Assembly: GCF_022345965.1 (NCBI RefSeq)
Contig: NZ_JAKRMU010000001.1
Coordinates: forward strand, 310,001 to 374,000
Length of the DNA: 64,000 bases
Direction: 5' to 3'
Source: Corynebacterium sp. ACRQK
Lineage (GTDB): Bacteria > Actinomycetota > Actinomycetes > Mycobacteriales > Mycobacteriaceae
In this document: positions 1 to 10,181 of the stretch, in pieces
Numbering within the stretch: position 1 is the first letter of the stretch
Layout: each line of letters starts with the position of its first letter
The notes under the pieces: model-generated
What the model saw: the letters and a program-made list of their open reading frames with translations, nothing else
Databases searched by the model: none
What the model was told of the DNA's origin: nothing
Position numbers and translations under genes: made by a program

Positions 1-134
1 AACACTCCGAGGTTCTTCTTCTTGGTCACGCGGGCGCCCACTCGCGTGGCGAAGGCGCCGAACGGGCCGAGGCGGCGCAGGTGTTCAGAACGTTGAGCAG
101 GGCCGGGCCCCAGAGGTGTAGTTTTGTCTCCCAT
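1..134 (-). CDS. Partial hypothetical protein (N-terminal 44 residues)
   Basis: An open minus-strand frame starts at an ATG (134 on the plus strand) and runs off the left edge. It opens MGDKTTPLGPGPAQRSEHLR and continues with a basic stretch ending VTKKKNLGV. It begins 25 bp downstream of the map stop in the same orientation, so it could be cotranscribed with map. Third-position GC bias supports coding. No clear ribosome binding site precedes the ATG and no family is recognised from so short a piece. Confidence 0.4.
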   Translation of the reverse strand, partial: MGDKTTPLGPGPAQRSEHLRRLGPFGAFATRVGARVTKKKNLGV

Positions 135-159
135 ACTTCTGGGAGGTTAGCCGGTCAAG

Positions 160-1029
160 CTAGCCCTCGCTGGGAATTGTCAGAACCTCGTAGCCGTCTT
201 CGGTGACGACTAGGGTGTGCTCGAACTGCGCGGTCCACTGGCGATCCTTGGTCTGGACGGTCCAGTCGTCGTCCCAGACTTCATAGTCCAGGCCGCCGAG
301 GTTGATCATCGGCTCGATGGTCAGGGTCATGCCCGGCTCGAGCAGGTCGGTGTACATGGTTGGGCGGTCGTAGTGCAGCACAACAAGGCCGTTGTGGAAG
401 GTCGGACCAACGCCGTGGCCGGTGAAGTCCTCCACGACGTTGTAGCCGAAGCGCTTGGCGTAGCTTTCGATCACGCGGCCGATGACGTTGATCTGCCGAC
501 CGGGCTTCACGGCCTTAATGCCGCGCCACATTGCCTTTTCGGTGCGTTCGACGAGCAGGCGGTGCTCCTCGGAGACGTCACCAGCTAGGAAGGTTGCGTT
601 GGTGTCGCCGTGCACGCCGTTCTTGTAGGCGGTGATGTCGATGTTGACGATGTCGCCGTCCTGGATCACGGTGCTGTCGGGGATGCCGTGGCAGATGATC
701 TCGTTGAGGCTCACACAGCTGGACTTCGGGAAGTGCCGGTAGCCAAGCGTGGAGGGGTAAGCGCCGTGGTCGCACATGTACTCGTGCGCCACGCGGTCGA
801 CCTCATCGGTAGTCACGCCGGGGGCAACGGCAGCGCCTGCAGCCTGCAGAGCATCGGCGGCGATGCGGCTGGCCTCGCGCATCTTTTCGATGGTCTCGGG
901 AGTCTGCACCCACGGCTCGCCCACGTTCTCCTGCACGCTGTCCTTCCAGGCGTACTCCGGCCTTTCGATGTGGGCCGGGACGGAGCGGATGGGCGTGGGG
1001 TTACCGGGGGTCAAAGGTGCTCGAGTCAT
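160..1029 (-). CDS. map: Methionine aminopeptidase type I, long form
   Basis: It removes the initiator methionine from nascent cytoplasmic proteins. The pita-bread M24A metal ligands are visible as D131, D142, H205, E239 and E270, with the substrate-side histidine at H114 in the ICHG motif. At 289 residues it carries an extra N-terminal segment of about 40 residues that is proline-rich ([14 protein letters not shown]), as in the mycobacterial MapB-type enzyme, whose extension is thought to contact the ribosome. It follows the penicillin-binding protein gene by 11 bp on the same strand. The Rv2861c-type neighbourhood (PBP, ispG, rip1, dxr) supports the assignment. Confidence 0.95.
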   Translation of the reverse strand: MTRAPLTPGNPTPIRSVPAHIERPEYAWKDSVQENVGEPWVQTPETIEKMREASRIAADALQAAGAAVAPGVTTDEVDRVAHEYMCDHGAYPSTLGYRHFPKSSCVSLNEIICHGIPDSTVIQDGDIVNIDITAYKNGVHGDTNATFLAGDVSEEHRLLVERTEKAMWRGIKAVKPGRQINVIGRVIESYAKRFGYNVVEDFTGHGVGPTFHNGLVVLHYDRPTMYTDLLEPGMTLTIEPMINLGGLDYEVWDDDWTVQTKDRQWTAQFEHTLVVTEDGYEVLTIPSEG

Positions 1030-1040
1030 GGCTCCCTATC

Positions 1041-2921
1041 TTACTCTTGACGCCCTTCCGCTTCCGCTTCCGGGCCATCCAGGTTCTTGAAGAAGTCGGC
1101 GGTCACGGAGGTAGCGTGCTCCGATCCGCCCCCCAACACAATGAGGGTGGCAAAGGCCAGATCGCCGCGATATCCGGCGAGCCAGCTGTGGGACCCCTCG
1201 TTGATCTCGGCCTCACCGGTCTTGGCATAGACCTCGCCGGCGCCGGCGACTCCACTTCCGGAGCCGTTGGTGACCACGGCGCGCATCATGTGGCGGAGTT
1301 CCCCGATGGCCTTCGGATCCAGCTTCTTCTTGGCATCCTTCTTGGCCTCGTCGTTCTTGGCTTCCGTGTGGTGGTTCTCGCCAGCGATGAGGTACGGGGT
1401 GGGTGCCTTGCCGGCTGCCACGGCTGAAGCAACCAGAGCCATGCCGAAGGGGCTGGCGAGGTCGAGGCCTTGGCCGTAACCAGCTTCGGTGCGGTCAAGC
1501 ATCTTCTCGCCTTCGGGCACGGAGCCGGTGATGGTCTCCAATCCCTCGATGTCGTAGTCGGCGCCCAGGCCGAACTGCGCTGAGATGTCCTTCAGTTCGC
1601 CCGGCTTCAGCTTGGTCGAAATGTCCGCGAAGGTGGTGTTACACGACTTAGCGAAGGCGTTTTCCAGCGGGGTGTTGCCCAGCGAGAAGCTGTTGTAGTT
1701 AGTGACGATGCGCCCGCCGATGTCCTGGGTGCCGGGGCAGCCGACGATCGAATCTGGGCTGAGCCCCTGCTTCTGCAGGCCCGCGTATGCGGTGAGCATC
1801 TTGAACGTAGATCCCGGCGGGTATTGGCCCATCAGGGCGACGTCGCCGTCCTCGTCGGCCTTCTCCGACTGGGCGACTGCGAGCACCTCGCCAGTCGATG
1901 GGCGCATAACCACCATCATCGCCTTGGAATCGGCGCGGGTATCCACGGCCTTCTGAGCGGCCTCCTGCACCTTGCGCGACAAAGAGACGTGGACGCTCGG
2001 GGAAGACTTCGGATCCTCGCCGCCGACCTTGGCAACCTCATTGCCCTCGCTGGTGGCGGCGACGACCTTCCAGCCGCTCTCGCCCTGCAGATCCTTCTCC
2101 ACTACACCCCTGACGCGCGCCATGATGTCGGGAGCGAAGGAGGGGTCAGGGCGCACGAGGGCGGGCTCCTCGTTGAGGCGTACTCCTTCGACGTTGCCGA
2201 GGGCGCCCTGCAGACGCTTGCCCTGGCCCTGGTTAACGGTCAGGACGGAGTACTCCCCGTCCACATCAGCGGCCTCTTCGGCCTTCTCCACCGGGTCGAT
2301 GCGGGGCACAGATTTATCGCTTCCCCGCAGCGAATCCAGCTCGCCGGCGATGCGCTGCATGGCGCTCTGGACGCTGGCAACCTTATTCGGATCGACGAGG
2401 ACGCGATACTGGGTACCCGGCTCCAGCAGCACCGCACCGTCAGAACCCACCACGTTGGCGACAGTGGCGGGAACGCTGCGCAGTTCCAGGTGCTGGTTGG
2501 CACCCAGCTCCGGGTGCAATACCGCAGGCTGCCAGCGCACGGACCAGTCGTCGCCGGTGCGGGTGAGGTTCATCGAGGAGTCATAGGAAAACTCGCGCCC
2601 GCCCGGCAGATCCCAGCGCATCGAATACTGCGCGGTGGCCTGGTTGTCCTGGGTATTGACGTTCTTCAACTCCGTCTGCAGGCCCTCAGCCTGCAGAGAC
2701 TCCCAAGCCTTCGCGATGGCATGGGTTGCCTTGTCGGGGTTATCGGTCTCCCCTCCAGCCTGCGAGGCTTCGCCCGGATTGGACAGGGCGGCGAGGAAGG
2801 CCTGGGCGGCGTCATCAGCAACATCGGGTTTCGGCGTACAAGCCGCAGCGCCCAGCACTAGGCCAGCCGTCGTGACGGCCGCGGTGATGCTCCGGCGAGG
2901 GGTCCAAGAGGTGGTGCGCAT
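1041..2921 (-). CDS. Penicillin-binding transpeptidase lipoprotein with MecA_N-like domain
   Basis: This is a class B penicillin-binding protein that should cross-link peptidoglycan outside the membrane. From the ATG at 2921 it has 626 residues: a signal peptide ending in a lipobox-like GAAAC with the acylated Cys at 28, an NTF2-like MecA_N-type domain (about 33-140), a dimerisation region (about 145-320) and the transpeptidase domain. Catalytic motifs are STFK (371-374), SCN (426-428) and KTG (567-569). The frame stays open about 320 bp further upstream, but that part overlaps the response regulator, so the ATG before the signal peptide is preferred. It matches the mycobacterial Rv2864c type by domain order and neighbours. 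MecA_N proteins can have low beta-lactam affinity; that is not predictable here. Confidence 0.9.
   Translation of the reverse strand: MRTTSWTPRRSITAAVTTAGLVLGAAACTPKPDVADDAAQAFLAALSNPGEASQAGGETDNPDKATHAIAKAWESLQAEGLQTELKNVNTQDNQATAQYSMRWDLPGGREFSYDSSMNLTRTGDDWSVRWQPAVLHPELGANQHLELRSVPATVANVVGSDGAVLLEPGTQYRVLVDPNKVASVQSAMQRIAGELDSLRGSDKSVPRIDPVEKAEEAADVDGEYSVLTVNQGQGKRLQGALGNVEGVRLNEEPALVRPDPSFAPDIMARVRGVVEKDLQGESGWKVVAATSEGNEVAKVGGEDPKSSPSVHVSLSRKVQEAAQKAVDTRADSKAMMVVMRPSTGEVLAVAQSEKADEDGDVALMGQYPPGSTFKMLTAYAGLQKQGLSPDSIVGCPGTQDIGGRIVTNYNSFSLGNTPLENAFAKSCNTTFADISTKLKPGELKDISAQFGLGADYDIEGLETITGSVPEGEKMLDRTEAGYGQGLDLASPFGMALVASAVAAGKAPTPYLIAGENHHTEAKNDEAKKDAKKKLDPKAIGELRHMMRAVVTNGSGSGVAGAGEVYAKTGEAEINEGSHSWLAGYRGDLAFATLIVLGGGSEHATSVTADFFKNLDGPEAEAEGRQE
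1044..1054 (+). repeat. Motif variant at the 3' end of the PBP gene
   Basis: CTCTTGACGCC overlaps the end of the penicillin-binding protein gene, read as EGRQE in reverse. It lacks GG. Confidence 0.3.
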
Positions 2922-2941
2922 AGGCACAGAGAATAACAGGG

Positions 2942-3592
2942 TTAATCGATGATTCCGCGTTCCCTCGCCACGGCGACGGCAGCTGTTCTGTTTCTCACAT
3001 TGAGCTTGGAGAAAACGTGCGCCATGTGGGACTTCACGGTCGCCTCGGTGAGGATGAGGTCCTTTGCGATCGCCCGGTTGGACTTGCCCTGACTGGCGAG
3101 GGTGAGCACCTCCTGCTCGCGGTTGGTTAGTGACTCGAAAGGGTTGGCCAGCCGGCCGCGGAGCTTGCCCATGATGTTCTTGTTCATCACCGTCTGCCCG
3201 CGAGCGGCCTGGCGGATGCCCTCGGCCAACTCGTCGGGGGCGCAATCTTTGAGGAGGTAGCCCACCGCGCCGGCGGAGATGGCGCCGAGGACATCGCTGT
3301 CGGTGGAATAGTTCGTCAATATCAGCACCTGCGGGGCGGGCTTGCGCTTGCGGATCGCGCGGGTGGCACGCACTCCCCCGGACTCTGCGCCCTCGCTGCT
3401 GGGGCTTTCTCCGAAGCGCAGATCCATAAGCACCACGTCGGGCTGTTCCTCAGCGCAGATGGTGACGGCGCGGTCGGGGTCGCCGACAGAGGCCACGATC
3501 TCCACGTCGCCCGTTCCGCGCAGCATCGCCTCGATCCCGGCGCGCACCACGGGGTGATCGTCGCAGATCAGGACACGTAGCTGGTCTGGCAC
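2942..3592 (-). CDS. chrA: NarL/LuxR-family response regulator, ChrA-like
   Basis: This is the DNA-binding half of a two-component system. The receiver domain (1-125) shows the acidic pair D11-D12, the phosphoacceptor D57 in VLMDLRF and the conserved K115. A LuxR-type helix-turn-helix follows (about 150-210, LTNREQEVLTLASQGKSNRA). It lies 11 bp downstream of the kinase gene and is divergent from an FtsX-type ABC exporter. That arrangement is the one of ChrSA/HrtBA in C. glutamicum and C. diphtheriae, where ChrA activates heme export when heme is in excess. The heme role here is inferred from context and family. Confidence 0.82.
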   Translation of the reverse strand: MPDQLRVLICDDHPVVRAGIEAMLRGTGDVEIVASVGDPDRAVTICAEEQPDVVLMDLRFGESPSSEGAESGGVRATRAIRKRKPAPQVLILTNYSTDSDVLGAISAGAVGYLLKDCAPDELAEGIRQAARGQTVMNKNIMGKLRGRLANPFESLTNREQEVLTLASQGKSNRAIAKDLILTEATVKSHMAHVFSKLNVRNRTAAVAVARERGIID

Positions 3593-3603
3593 TGTCTAAA
3601 CTC

Positions 3604-4686
3604 CTAACGAATCGGCACCTGGATGGATACACCACAGCCGGCGCCCGGCGAGCTTTCCACGTGCATGGTCGCGCCGATCAGGTTGGCGCGGCGCCGCACG
3701 CCCGCCAGGCCGACCGGCGACAGGCTCATCTTGTCGGCGGCGATCTTGCTGACTAGTTCTTCGTCCATGCCCCGGCCGTTGTCCACGACATCGAGGCTGA
3801 GCAGGTCGCTCTGGTAAGTCAGGGTGACCCGGGCGCGCGTGGCCTCCGAGTGCTTCACCACGTTAGAGACGAGGGACTGCGCAATGCGGGTGAGCTCCTG
3901 CTCCACCTTCTCATCCAGGTCATAGAGCTCACCCTCGACCTCGAAGCTCAAGGCCTCGCCCAGTGGGGTACCGGAGCTCACGCGCGCCAGGGCTATTGGC
4001 AGGTCGCCGCCGACCAGCGGGCCGGGTTGCAGTGCGGCGATGATGCGCCGGGTTTCGGCCAGGTTGTCCTCGGCGGTGGTACGGGCAAGACGCAGGTCCT
4101 CCAACACCTCCGGGTCCTCCACCCGCTTCTCTACAGCCTGCAGAATCATGTGAATGGAGCTTAGACCCTGCGCGATAGTGTCGTGGATCTCCCCGGCCAG
4201 GCGCGTGCGCTCGCCCATTTCGCCTGCGTGACGGCTGGCTGCCTCGCGGGCGCTGGCTTCGTCGCGCAGTTCCTTGAACCCCACGCCGACGACGGTGGCG
4301 ACCACTGCGGCGACGATCGGCCCCAGTGCCTCGCCACCCTGATAGACCGACAGGGTGGTCACCACTGCGTTGCACACGATCGCCGGCCACAGTGGCAGTA
4401 CGCCGACGCATAGGAAGAACAGCGCGAATGCCATGAAAACGGCGCTCGGAGCCACCAGCAGCAGGCACGCCCAGGTGGCGATGACCAACGTCAGCCACAG
4501 CCAGGTGGGGCGCAGCCACAGGCCCATAACGTAGATGAAGCACAAGGCCACCGCGTTCCACGACCAGCCGTCCCTGATGATGACCACGGCCATCAGCAGG
4601 GCCATCAGCAGGTGGAGCCCCATACCCAGGTAAGCCCAGGCACGGTTCAGTGCAACGACTTTGTTTGACTTGGCTTTTTGTATCAT
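3604..4686 (-). CDS. chrS: Sensor histidine kinase, ChrS-like
   Basis: A membrane histidine kinase of the HisKA_3 type, 360 residues from the chosen ATG (MIQKAKSNKV). The N-terminal half holds about five or six hydrophobic segments (roughly 14-140) with almost no extracytoplasmic loops, as expected for a sensor that sees a membrane-associated ligand. The phosphorylated His lies in GEIHDTIAQGLSS (H168), followed by the ATPase N box around VKHSEATR and the G box DNGRGMD. The frame is open to 4734, but the later ATG avoids running deep into the divergent promoter region. Together with chrA and the adjacent hrtBA-like exporter it probably senses heme. Confidence 0.82.
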   Translation of the reverse strand: MIQKAKSNKVVALNRAWAYLGMGLHLLMALLMAVVIIRDGWSWNAVALCFIYVMGLWLRPTWLWLTLVIATWACLLLVAPSAVFMAFALFFLCVGVLPLWPAIVCNAVVTTLSVYQGGEALGPIVAAVVATVVGVGFKELRDEASAREAASRHAGEMGERTRLAGEIHDTIAQGLSSIHMILQAVEKRVEDPEVLEDLRLARTTAEDNLAETRRIIAALQPGPLVGGDLPIALARVSSGTPLGEALSFEVEGELYDLDEKVEQELTRIAQSLVSNVVKHSEATRARVTLTYQSDLLSLDVVDNGRGMDEELVSKIAADKMSLSPVGLAGVRRRANLIGATMHVESSPGAGCGVSIQVPIR

Positions 4687-4801
4687 GATCGCCACCAAGT
4701 CTAGTGGCCGAAAGGTGCTATCCGCCTCCGCCAAAAGTATGAGGCAAAGACTACTCCTTAGCCCGATGTGTTCCTTCTATAACGCGCGAAGAATAGGAAC
4801 C
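4687..4801. promoter_or_regulatory. Divergent chrS / hrtB control region
   Basis: The 115 bp between the two divergent start codons holds an inverted repeat GCCAC-N8-GTGGC (4691-4708) and a plausible -10 TATAAC (4778-4783) reading toward hrtB. A second imperfect inverted repeat, CCGCCTC...GAGGCA, spans about 4720-4745. Any of these could be a ChrA site or promoter operator; no consensus was matched. Confidence 0.4.
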
Positions 4802-5722
4802 ATGCTAAGTAATAGGTCGTTAACCCCGGTTCGGGGATTCATGTTTCAGGGGATCCGCGAGCTGCGCGTATCCCGTGGCAAGACGGCGCTGATCATCACG
4901 ACCGTCCTGCTCATCACCGCAATGGTCACGCTCCTGAGCTCCATGTCGGCAGGCCTGAGCTATCAGTCCGCCTCCGCCTTGGAGCACAAGGTCGGCAACG
5001 ATTGCCAACTCGTGCTGAACGATTCCGGCGGCACTGTGAACTTGAGTACTGGTTCTCTTACTGACGCCCAAGTCAGCGAGGTTGAGAGCCGTGGCGGAGA
5101 GGTCGTCACGATGGCCCGCTCGAAGGATGCGGAGGGTCAGGCTTTCATCGCGATGTCCTACGAAGGCGACAAGCCCAGCGAGGACCTCTACCTCGAGCAC
5201 CAGCCCATCCACTGGATGAGCACCGCCGAGGTGGAGAACCTGCCCGGAGCCTCCGCCTTCGGTGTCGTCGCCGAGGATGCAGAACCGGTCGACGGCGCGG
5301 TCATGCTGAAGGGCAAGGATGCACTGGAAGCCAGTGCATCCTACAAAGGCGAGCAGTCTTCCCTGAGCCTCATGATCGTGCTGCTCTACATGATCTCCGC
5401 CCTGGTGCTGGGTGCGTTCTTCACCGTATGGACGATGCAGCGCCTGCGCGGCGTGGCGATCACTGTGGCGCTCGGCGGCACGCGCTCCAGCATCCTAAGC
5501 GACGCGGTCGGCCAGGCGCTGGTCGTGCTCTTCGTAGGCATCGCCGCAGGCACCCTCCTCACCGTCGGCGTCGGCGGGTTCATGGAAGGAATCCCCATGG
5601 ACGTCACCGCCAACACCACCCTCGTCCCGGCCGCCATCCTGCTGGCAGCAGGCCTGCTCGGCGCCGGCCTGTCCATCATCCCCGTAATGAAGGTCGATCC
5701 GCGAAAGGCAATGAACTCATGA
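4802..5722 (+). CDS. hrtB: FtsX-type ABC transporter permease, HrtB-like heme exporter
   Basis: This permease of 306 residues has the MacB/FtsX layout: one membrane helix near the N-terminus (about 27-50), a large extracytoplasmic domain of about 150 residues (51-200), then three C-terminal helices (about 205-295) ending [11 protein letters not shown]. In corynebacteria the HrtBA exporter removes toxic heme from the membrane. The ATG at 4802 follows AGGAA; an alternative start at 4841 (MFQGIRELRVSRGKTAL) matches the usual beginning of the family. Its stop overlaps the hrtA start by four bases (ATGA), so the two are translationally coupled. Confidence 0.82.
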   Translation: MLSNRSLTPVRGFMFQGIRELRVSRGKTALIITTVLLITAMVTLLSSMSAGLSYQSASALEHKVGNDCQLVLNDSGGTVNLSTGSLTDAQVSEVESRGGEVVTMARSKDAEGQAFIAMSYEGDKPSEDLYLEHQPIHWMSTAEVENLPGASAFGVVAEDAEPVDGAVMLKGKDALEASASYKGEQSSLSLMIVLLYMISALVLGAFFTVWTMQRLRGVAITVALGGTRSSILSDAVGQALVVLFVGIAAGTLLTVGVGGFMEGIPMDVTANTTLVPAAILLAAGLLGAGLSIIPVMKVDPRKAMNS

Positions 5723-6441
5723 TCTTCCCAGCACTCGAAGTAAAGAACATCTCCCTCGAGATCACCGACGGAACCACCAAGCGCAACCTGCTGACGGACG
5801 TCACCTTCGACGTGGATCCTGGCGAGGTCGTAGGCATCACCGGCCCCTCAGGTTCCGGTAAGTCCACCCTGCTGTCCATCATCGGCTGCCTGGAGACCGC
5901 CACCTCCGGCTCCGCCACCCTGCACGGCGCGGACGCCCTAGAGCTCGGTACCGTCTCCGGCCGCCAGGCCGCGGAGATCCGCCGCCGTCACCTGGGGATT
6001 GTGTTCCAACAGCCGAACCTGCTGCCGGCACTGACGGCCAAGGAACAGCTCATGGTGATGAGCCGCCTGGATAAGCCATTCGGCATCAGCGGCAAGACGT
6101 GGCGTCAACAAGAAGAAAAGGCCGAGCACCTACTCAAGGAAGTGAGCCTGGAAGGGCGAGAGAATGCGAAGGTTTCCGAGCTCTCCGGCGGCCAGCAGGC
6201 GCGCGTGAACCTGGCTCGTGCCCTGATGAACGATCCAGCACTGCTGCTGGTCGACGAGCCGACCGCGGCGCTGGATACCGCCAACGCACAGCGCGTCACC
6301 GAACTGATCTTGGACCTGGCCCGCGAGCGCAACACACCGGTGCTGTACGTCTCCCACGACCAGGAGCAACTTGCCACGCTGGACCGCCGCATCGAGCTGG
6401 TAGACGGCAAGGCCAGCGAGGCAGAGCTGGCGACTACTTAG
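5719..6441 (+). CDS. hrtA: ABC transporter ATPase, HrtA-like
   Basis: This is the ATPase subunit of the exporter with the preceding permease, 240 residues of the LolD/MacB class. Walker A is GPSGSGKST (about 42-50), the signature is LSGGQ, Walker B is LLLVDEPTA and the switch histidine is in SHD. The start is the ATG overlapping the permease stop; the longer open frame upstream is just permease sequence in another frame. Its 3' end overlaps the end of the convergent ispG gene by 8 bp. Confidence 0.88.
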   Translation: MIFPALEVKNISLEITDGTTKRNLLTDVTFDVDPGEVVGITGPSGSGKSTLLSIIGCLETATSGSATLHGADALELGTVSGRQAAEIRRRHLGIVFQQPNLLPALTAKEQLMVMSRLDKPFGISGKTWRQQEEKAEHLLKEVSLEGRENAKVSELSGGQQARVNLARALMNDPALLLVDEPTAALDTANAQRVTELILDLARERNTPVLYVSHDQEQLATLDRRIELVDGKASEAELATT

Positions 6442-7594
6442 TCACCCGCACCTCGGCCTTCTGGCCCTCGACGGCCTCCAGGCCCTCCTCCTCGGCGATG
6501 CGCATAGCTTCCTCGATGAGGGTTTCCACAATCTGATCCTCCGGCACGGTCTTGATGACCTCGCCCTTGACGAAAATCTGGCCCTTGCCGTTGCCGGAGG
6601 CCACGCCCAGGTCAGCATCACGCGCTTCGCCTGGGCCATTCACCACACACCCCATGACGGCCACGCGCAGTGGGAACTCCATGCCCTCCAGACCCGCGGT
6701 GACTTCGTCGGCCAGCTTGTACACATCCACCTGCGCGCGACCACAGGAAGGGCAAGACACGATCTCGAGCTTACGGGGGCGCAGGTTCAGTGACTGCAGG
6801 ATCTGGTCGCCGACCTTGATCTCCTCCACCGGGTCCGCGGACAGGGACACACGGATCGTGTCGCCGATGCCCTCGGCCAGCAGGGCTCCGAAAGCCACAG
6901 AGGACTTGATGGTGCCCTGGAAGGCCGGGCCGGCCTCCGTGACACCCAGGTGCAGCGGGTAATCCGACTGGGCGGCGAGCTGGCGGTAGGCCTCCACCAT
7001 CACGACCGGGTCGTTGTGCTTCACGGAGATGGCGATGTCGCCGTAGCCGTGCTCCTCAAATAGGCTGGCTTCCCACAGCGCGGATTCGACCAGCGCCTCG
7101 GGCGTGGCCTTCCCGTACTTCTCCATGATGCGCTTGTCCAGCGAACCGGCGTTGACGCCAATACGGATCGGAATGCCCGCATCCCCGGCGGCCTTCGCAA
7201 CCTCCTTGACTCGGCCGTCGAACTCCTTGATGTTGCCGGGGTTCACGCGCACCGCCGCACAACCTGCGTCGATAGCGCTGAAGATGTACTTCGGCTGGAA
7301 GTGAATGTCCGCGATCACCGGGATCGGGGACTTCGCGGCAATCGCGGGCAGAGCCTCGGCATCCACCGTCTTCGGGCAAGCCACGCGGACGATGTCGCAG
7401 CCGGAGGCGGTCAGCTGGGCGATCTGCTGTAGCGTCGCATTAACGTCGTGCGTCTTCGTGGTGGTCATCGACTGCACCGAGATCGGGTGGTCGCTGCCGA
7501 CTCCTACCCCGCCGACCATAAGTTGGCGAGTCTTGCGCCGCGGGGCCAGAACCGGAGGCGGACCGTCGGGGATACCCAGGGAAATACCAGACAT
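6434..7594 (-). CDS. ispG: 4-hydroxy-3-methylbut-2-enyl diphosphate synthase (flavodoxin)
   Basis: IspG (GcpE) reduces methylerythritol cyclodiphosphate to HMBPP in the non-mevalonate isoprenoid pathway. The protein of 386 residues begins [14 protein letters not shown]. It has a TIM-barrel half with [13 protein letters not shown] and VRVNPGNI, and a C-terminal half with the [4Fe-4S] ligands in CPSCGR and [10 protein letters not shown]. The start at 7594 has AAAGG about 14 bases upstream. It lies near dxr, another enzyme of the same pathway, with rip1 between, the same order as in mycobacteria. Confidence 0.95.
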   Translation of the reverse strand: MSGISLGIPDGPPPVLAPRRKTRQLMVGGVGVGSDHPISVQSMTTTKTHDVNATLQQIAQLTASGCDIVRVACPKTVDAEALPAIAAKSPIPVIADIHFQPKYIFSAIDAGCAAVRVNPGNIKEFDGRVKEVAKAAGDAGIPIRIGVNAGSLDKRIMEKYGKATPEALVESALWEASLFEEHGYGDIAISVKHNDPVVMVEAYRQLAAQSDYPLHLGVTEAGPAFQGTIKSSVAFGALLAEGIGDTIRVSLSADPVEEIKVGDQILQSLNLRPRKLEIVSCPSCGRAQVDVYKLADEVTAGLEGMEFPLRVAVMGCVVNGPGEARDADLGVASGNGKGQIFVKGEVIKTVPEDQIVETLIEEAMRIAEEEGLEAVEGQKAEVRVTK

Positions 7595-7685
7595 GTACGA
7601 AGACAACCTTTCAGTCGTGAATGCCGTTGAAACTCTCACCAATTCTACGCGCCCATCGGCGGGTGCAGAGGCGGGCGTCAATTAA

Positions 7686-8930
7686 CTAGAAAATACGGAT
7701 CGGGTTAACCACATCGGCGACGATCACGATAATGCCAAACACCAGCAGCACCGCCGTGGCCGCATACGTCAGCGGCATCAGTTTCGTATAGTCGGCCGGT
7801 CCGCCGGGCTGCTTGCCGCGCAGGCGGCGGAAGAAGTCGCGGATCTTTTCGTAAATCACCACAGCGATGTGCCCGCCGTCCAGCGGTGGCAGCGGCACCA
7901 GGTTGAAGGCGGCCAGGAAGAGGTTCAGGCTCGCCAAGGTCATGAGGAAGCTCATCCACTGCTGGTACTGCACCAGCTCGCCGCCGACGCGGGAGGCGCC
8001 GACCACGCTCATCGGGGAATCGTCCTCGCGGTTGCCGCCGAAGATGGACTCGACCACGCCCGGCACGCGCTGCGGCAGGGCTATCAGGCCGTGGAAGGTG
8101 TCGTTGACCATGCCGCCGGTAAAGGACAGCGTGCCGCCCACCGCGCTGGCGGGGTTGTACTGGTTGATCACGAGCTCCGGGCGCTTGGCGCGGATGCCGA
8201 CGGCGCCGGAGGTCATGGTGTTGCCGGCGGAGTTCATGCGCTCGACCAGTTCAATCTGTAGGTCGAGGTTCTTGTGCCGTCCGTTGCGGTCGACGACTGC
8301 CGGGACCGTGATGCGGTCGCCGACCTGCTTACCGTCGTCGGCGGCGCGCTCGGCCTCGGTGGCGATGGCCTTGGTGAACTCCCGGAAGTCTTCTGTCTCT
8401 TCGCCGTTTACGGAGAGGAAGGTATCGCCGGTTTGGACGCCAGATTCCGCCGCGGGACCGTCTCCCGAACACTCTTGCAGAGTGCCATCCGAATTTTGCT
8501 TCGCCGGTGCACACTGGGTGGATTCGACGGTGGGAGTAAAGACCACGTTGCGGTCCGGCAGCCCCCAGGCCAGCGCCACCCCGTAGAGGATGCCGAGCGC
8601 CAGCAGGATGTTCATGATGATGCCGCCGAGCATGACGAAGATGCGCCGATACGCCGGCTTGTCGTACATGGCATACGGGCGCTCTTCGTCGGTCATCTCG
8701 TCCAGCTTCGTCATGCCCGCGATGTCGCAGAAACCACCGAGAGGTACTCCCTTCAGGCCGTATTCGGTGTGGCCTTTGCGGAAGCTAAAGATCGTCGGGC
8801 CGAAGCCGATGAAGTAGCGCCGCACGCGCATGCCGGACATGCGGGCGGCAATCAGGTGCCCCGCCTCGTGCAGGGCGATGGATAGAGCGATGCCTAGGGC
8901 GAAGAGAAGGACCCCTAGTCCAAAAGCCAC
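7686..8930 (-). CDS. rip1: Site-2 intramembrane metalloprotease (RseP/Rip1 family)
   Basis: This M50 protease cleaves transmembrane substrates such as anti-sigma factors. It has 414 residues from a GTG start (VAFGLG), with the zinc motif HEAGH (H21, E22, H25) in the first membrane helix, a central PDZ domain (about 130-215, [14 protein letters not shown]) and the third ligand motif in [10 protein letters not shown] near the C-terminus. No ATG exists upstream in frame before unrelated dxr sequence. The GTG lies inside the dxr 3' end, so the genes overlap by 16 bp and are probably translationally coupled. Confidence 0.92.
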   Translation of the reverse strand: MAFGLGVLLFALGIALSIALHEAGHLIAARMSGMRVRRYFIGFGPTIFSFRKGHTEYGLKGVPLGGFCDIAGMTKLDEMTDEERPYAMYDKPAYRRIFVMLGGIIMNILLALGILYGVALAWGLPDRNVVFTPTVESTQCAPAKQNSDGTLQECSGDGPAAESGVQTGDTFLSVNGEETEDFREFTKAIATEAERAADDGKQVGDRITVPAVVDRNGRHKNLDLQIELVERMNSAGNTMTSGAVGIRAKRPELVINQYNPASAVGGTLSFTGGMVNDTFHGLIALPQRVPGVVESIFGGNREDDSPMSVVGASRVGGELVQYQQWMSFLMTLASLNLFLAAFNLVPLPPLDGGHIAVVIYEKIRDFFRRLRGKQPGGPADYTKLMPLTYAATAVLLVFGIIVIVADVVNPIRIF

Positions 8931-10105
8931 GTGGCCATCCTTTCGTGCGCCTTGGCTCGGGCTTCGCGCTCCGCAGCCAGGACATCTTCCAGATCGTTGG
9001 GTTCGGCAGACAAGTGCTGGCAAGCCTCCATGGTTGCCGCAATCGTGTCCACAATGCGGGGGAAGCTGAGCCTGCCGTTGAGGAACTCGACAGCCGCTTC
9101 CTCATTCGCAGCATTATAAACCGCGGGCATCGTTCCCCCGGCAGTGACCGCCTGGCGTGCCAGGATAACGGCCGGGAAGACCTCGTCGTCCAGCGGTTCG
9201 AAGTGCCAGTCGGTTGCTTGGGAAAAGTCCAGCTTGGGCTGTGCGTCCGCGATCCGGTCGGGCCAGCCCAGGGCCAGGGAAATCGGCAGTTTCATCGACG
9301 GCGGGGAGGCCTGGGCGATCGTCGCCCCGTCAATGAAGGTGACCATGGAGTGGACGATCGACTGCGGGTGAACCGTCACATCGATCTTCTCGGCGGGGAT
9401 GCCGAACAGCAGGCTGGCCTCAATCAGTTCCAGCCCCTTGTTGACCATCGTCGCGGAGTTAAGGGTGTTCATCTGCCCCATCGACCAAGTTGGATGGTTG
9501 GCGGCCTGCAGCGGGGTTACGTCCTCCAGCTGAGCGCGCGTGTAGCCGCGGAAAGGGCCGCCCGAGGCGGTGAGCACCAGCGAGTCCACCTCGTCCACCC
9601 GCCCGGAACGCAGGCACTGCGCCATAGCGGAGTGTTCGGAATCCACGGGGATCAGCTGCCCCTCGTCCGCCGCCCTCAGCACCAGCTGGCCGCCTGCGAC
9701 GAGGGATTCCTTGTTCGCCAGCGCCAGCTTCGCCTTAGTACCCAAGGTGGCCAGGGTCGCGTCGAGCCCCAGAGAGCCGACTAGGGCATTCAAGATAACG
9801 TCGCCCTCCCCCAGTTCCGGCCCTATGGCCTCGACCAGCTCACGGGCGGAATCTTTGCCACGGATGCAGTGGGCGCCGAACTCCCCGTCCAGCCACTCCG
9901 CCGTGTGCTCGGAGGCCACCGCCACGCGCGCAAGATCCAGTCCAAAGTCGCGGGCCTGCTGCGCCAGCACGTCCGGCTTGGAGCCGTGCGCGGAAATGCC
10001 AACCAGCTCGAAGCGCTCTGGGTTATCCGCCATCACCTCCAGCGCTTGGGTGCCGATGGATCCGGTGCTGCCTAGTACTACTACTCGCGTTTTCACGCGG
10101 TCCAT
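8915..10105 (-). CDS. dxr: 1-deoxy-D-xylulose 5-phosphate reductoisomerase
   Basis: Dxr makes MEP from DXP with NADPH in isoprenoid synthesis. The 396-residue protein begins [18 protein letters not shown], where GSTGSIG is the NADPH-binding loop. Metal-binding acidic residues are in PVDSEHSA and NAANEEA, and LTASGGPFR forms part of the active-site loop. The ATG at 10105 is preferred over one 12 codons upstream because it puts the Rossmann strand at the usual distance from the N-terminus. It is the upstream member of the dxr-rip1 pair. Confidence 0.95.
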   Translation of the reverse strand: MDRVKTRVVVLGSTGSIGTQALEVMADNPERFELVGISAHGSKPDVLAQQARDFGLDLARVAVASEHTAEWLDGEFGAHCIRGKDSARELVEAIGPELGEGDVILNALVGSLGLDATLATLGTKAKLALANKESLVAGGQLVLRAADEGQLIPVDSEHSAMAQCLRSGRVDEVDSLVLTASGGPFRGYTRAQLEDVTPLQAANHPTWSMGQMNTLNSATMVNKGLELIEASLLFGIPAEKIDVTVHPQSIVHSMVTFIDGATIAQASPPSMKLPISLALGWPDRIADAQPKLDFSQATDWHFEPLDDEVFPAVILARQAVTAGGTMPAVYNAANEEAAVEFLNGRLSFPRIVDTIAATMEACQHLSAEPNDLEDVLAAEREARAKAHERMATWLLD

Positions 10106-10181
10106 TCTATTTCTTTTCTTTATGGCGCCCCGTCTCCCCACCTAAATTGGGTACTTTCCTGGCCACGCCTGCGCACGGATA

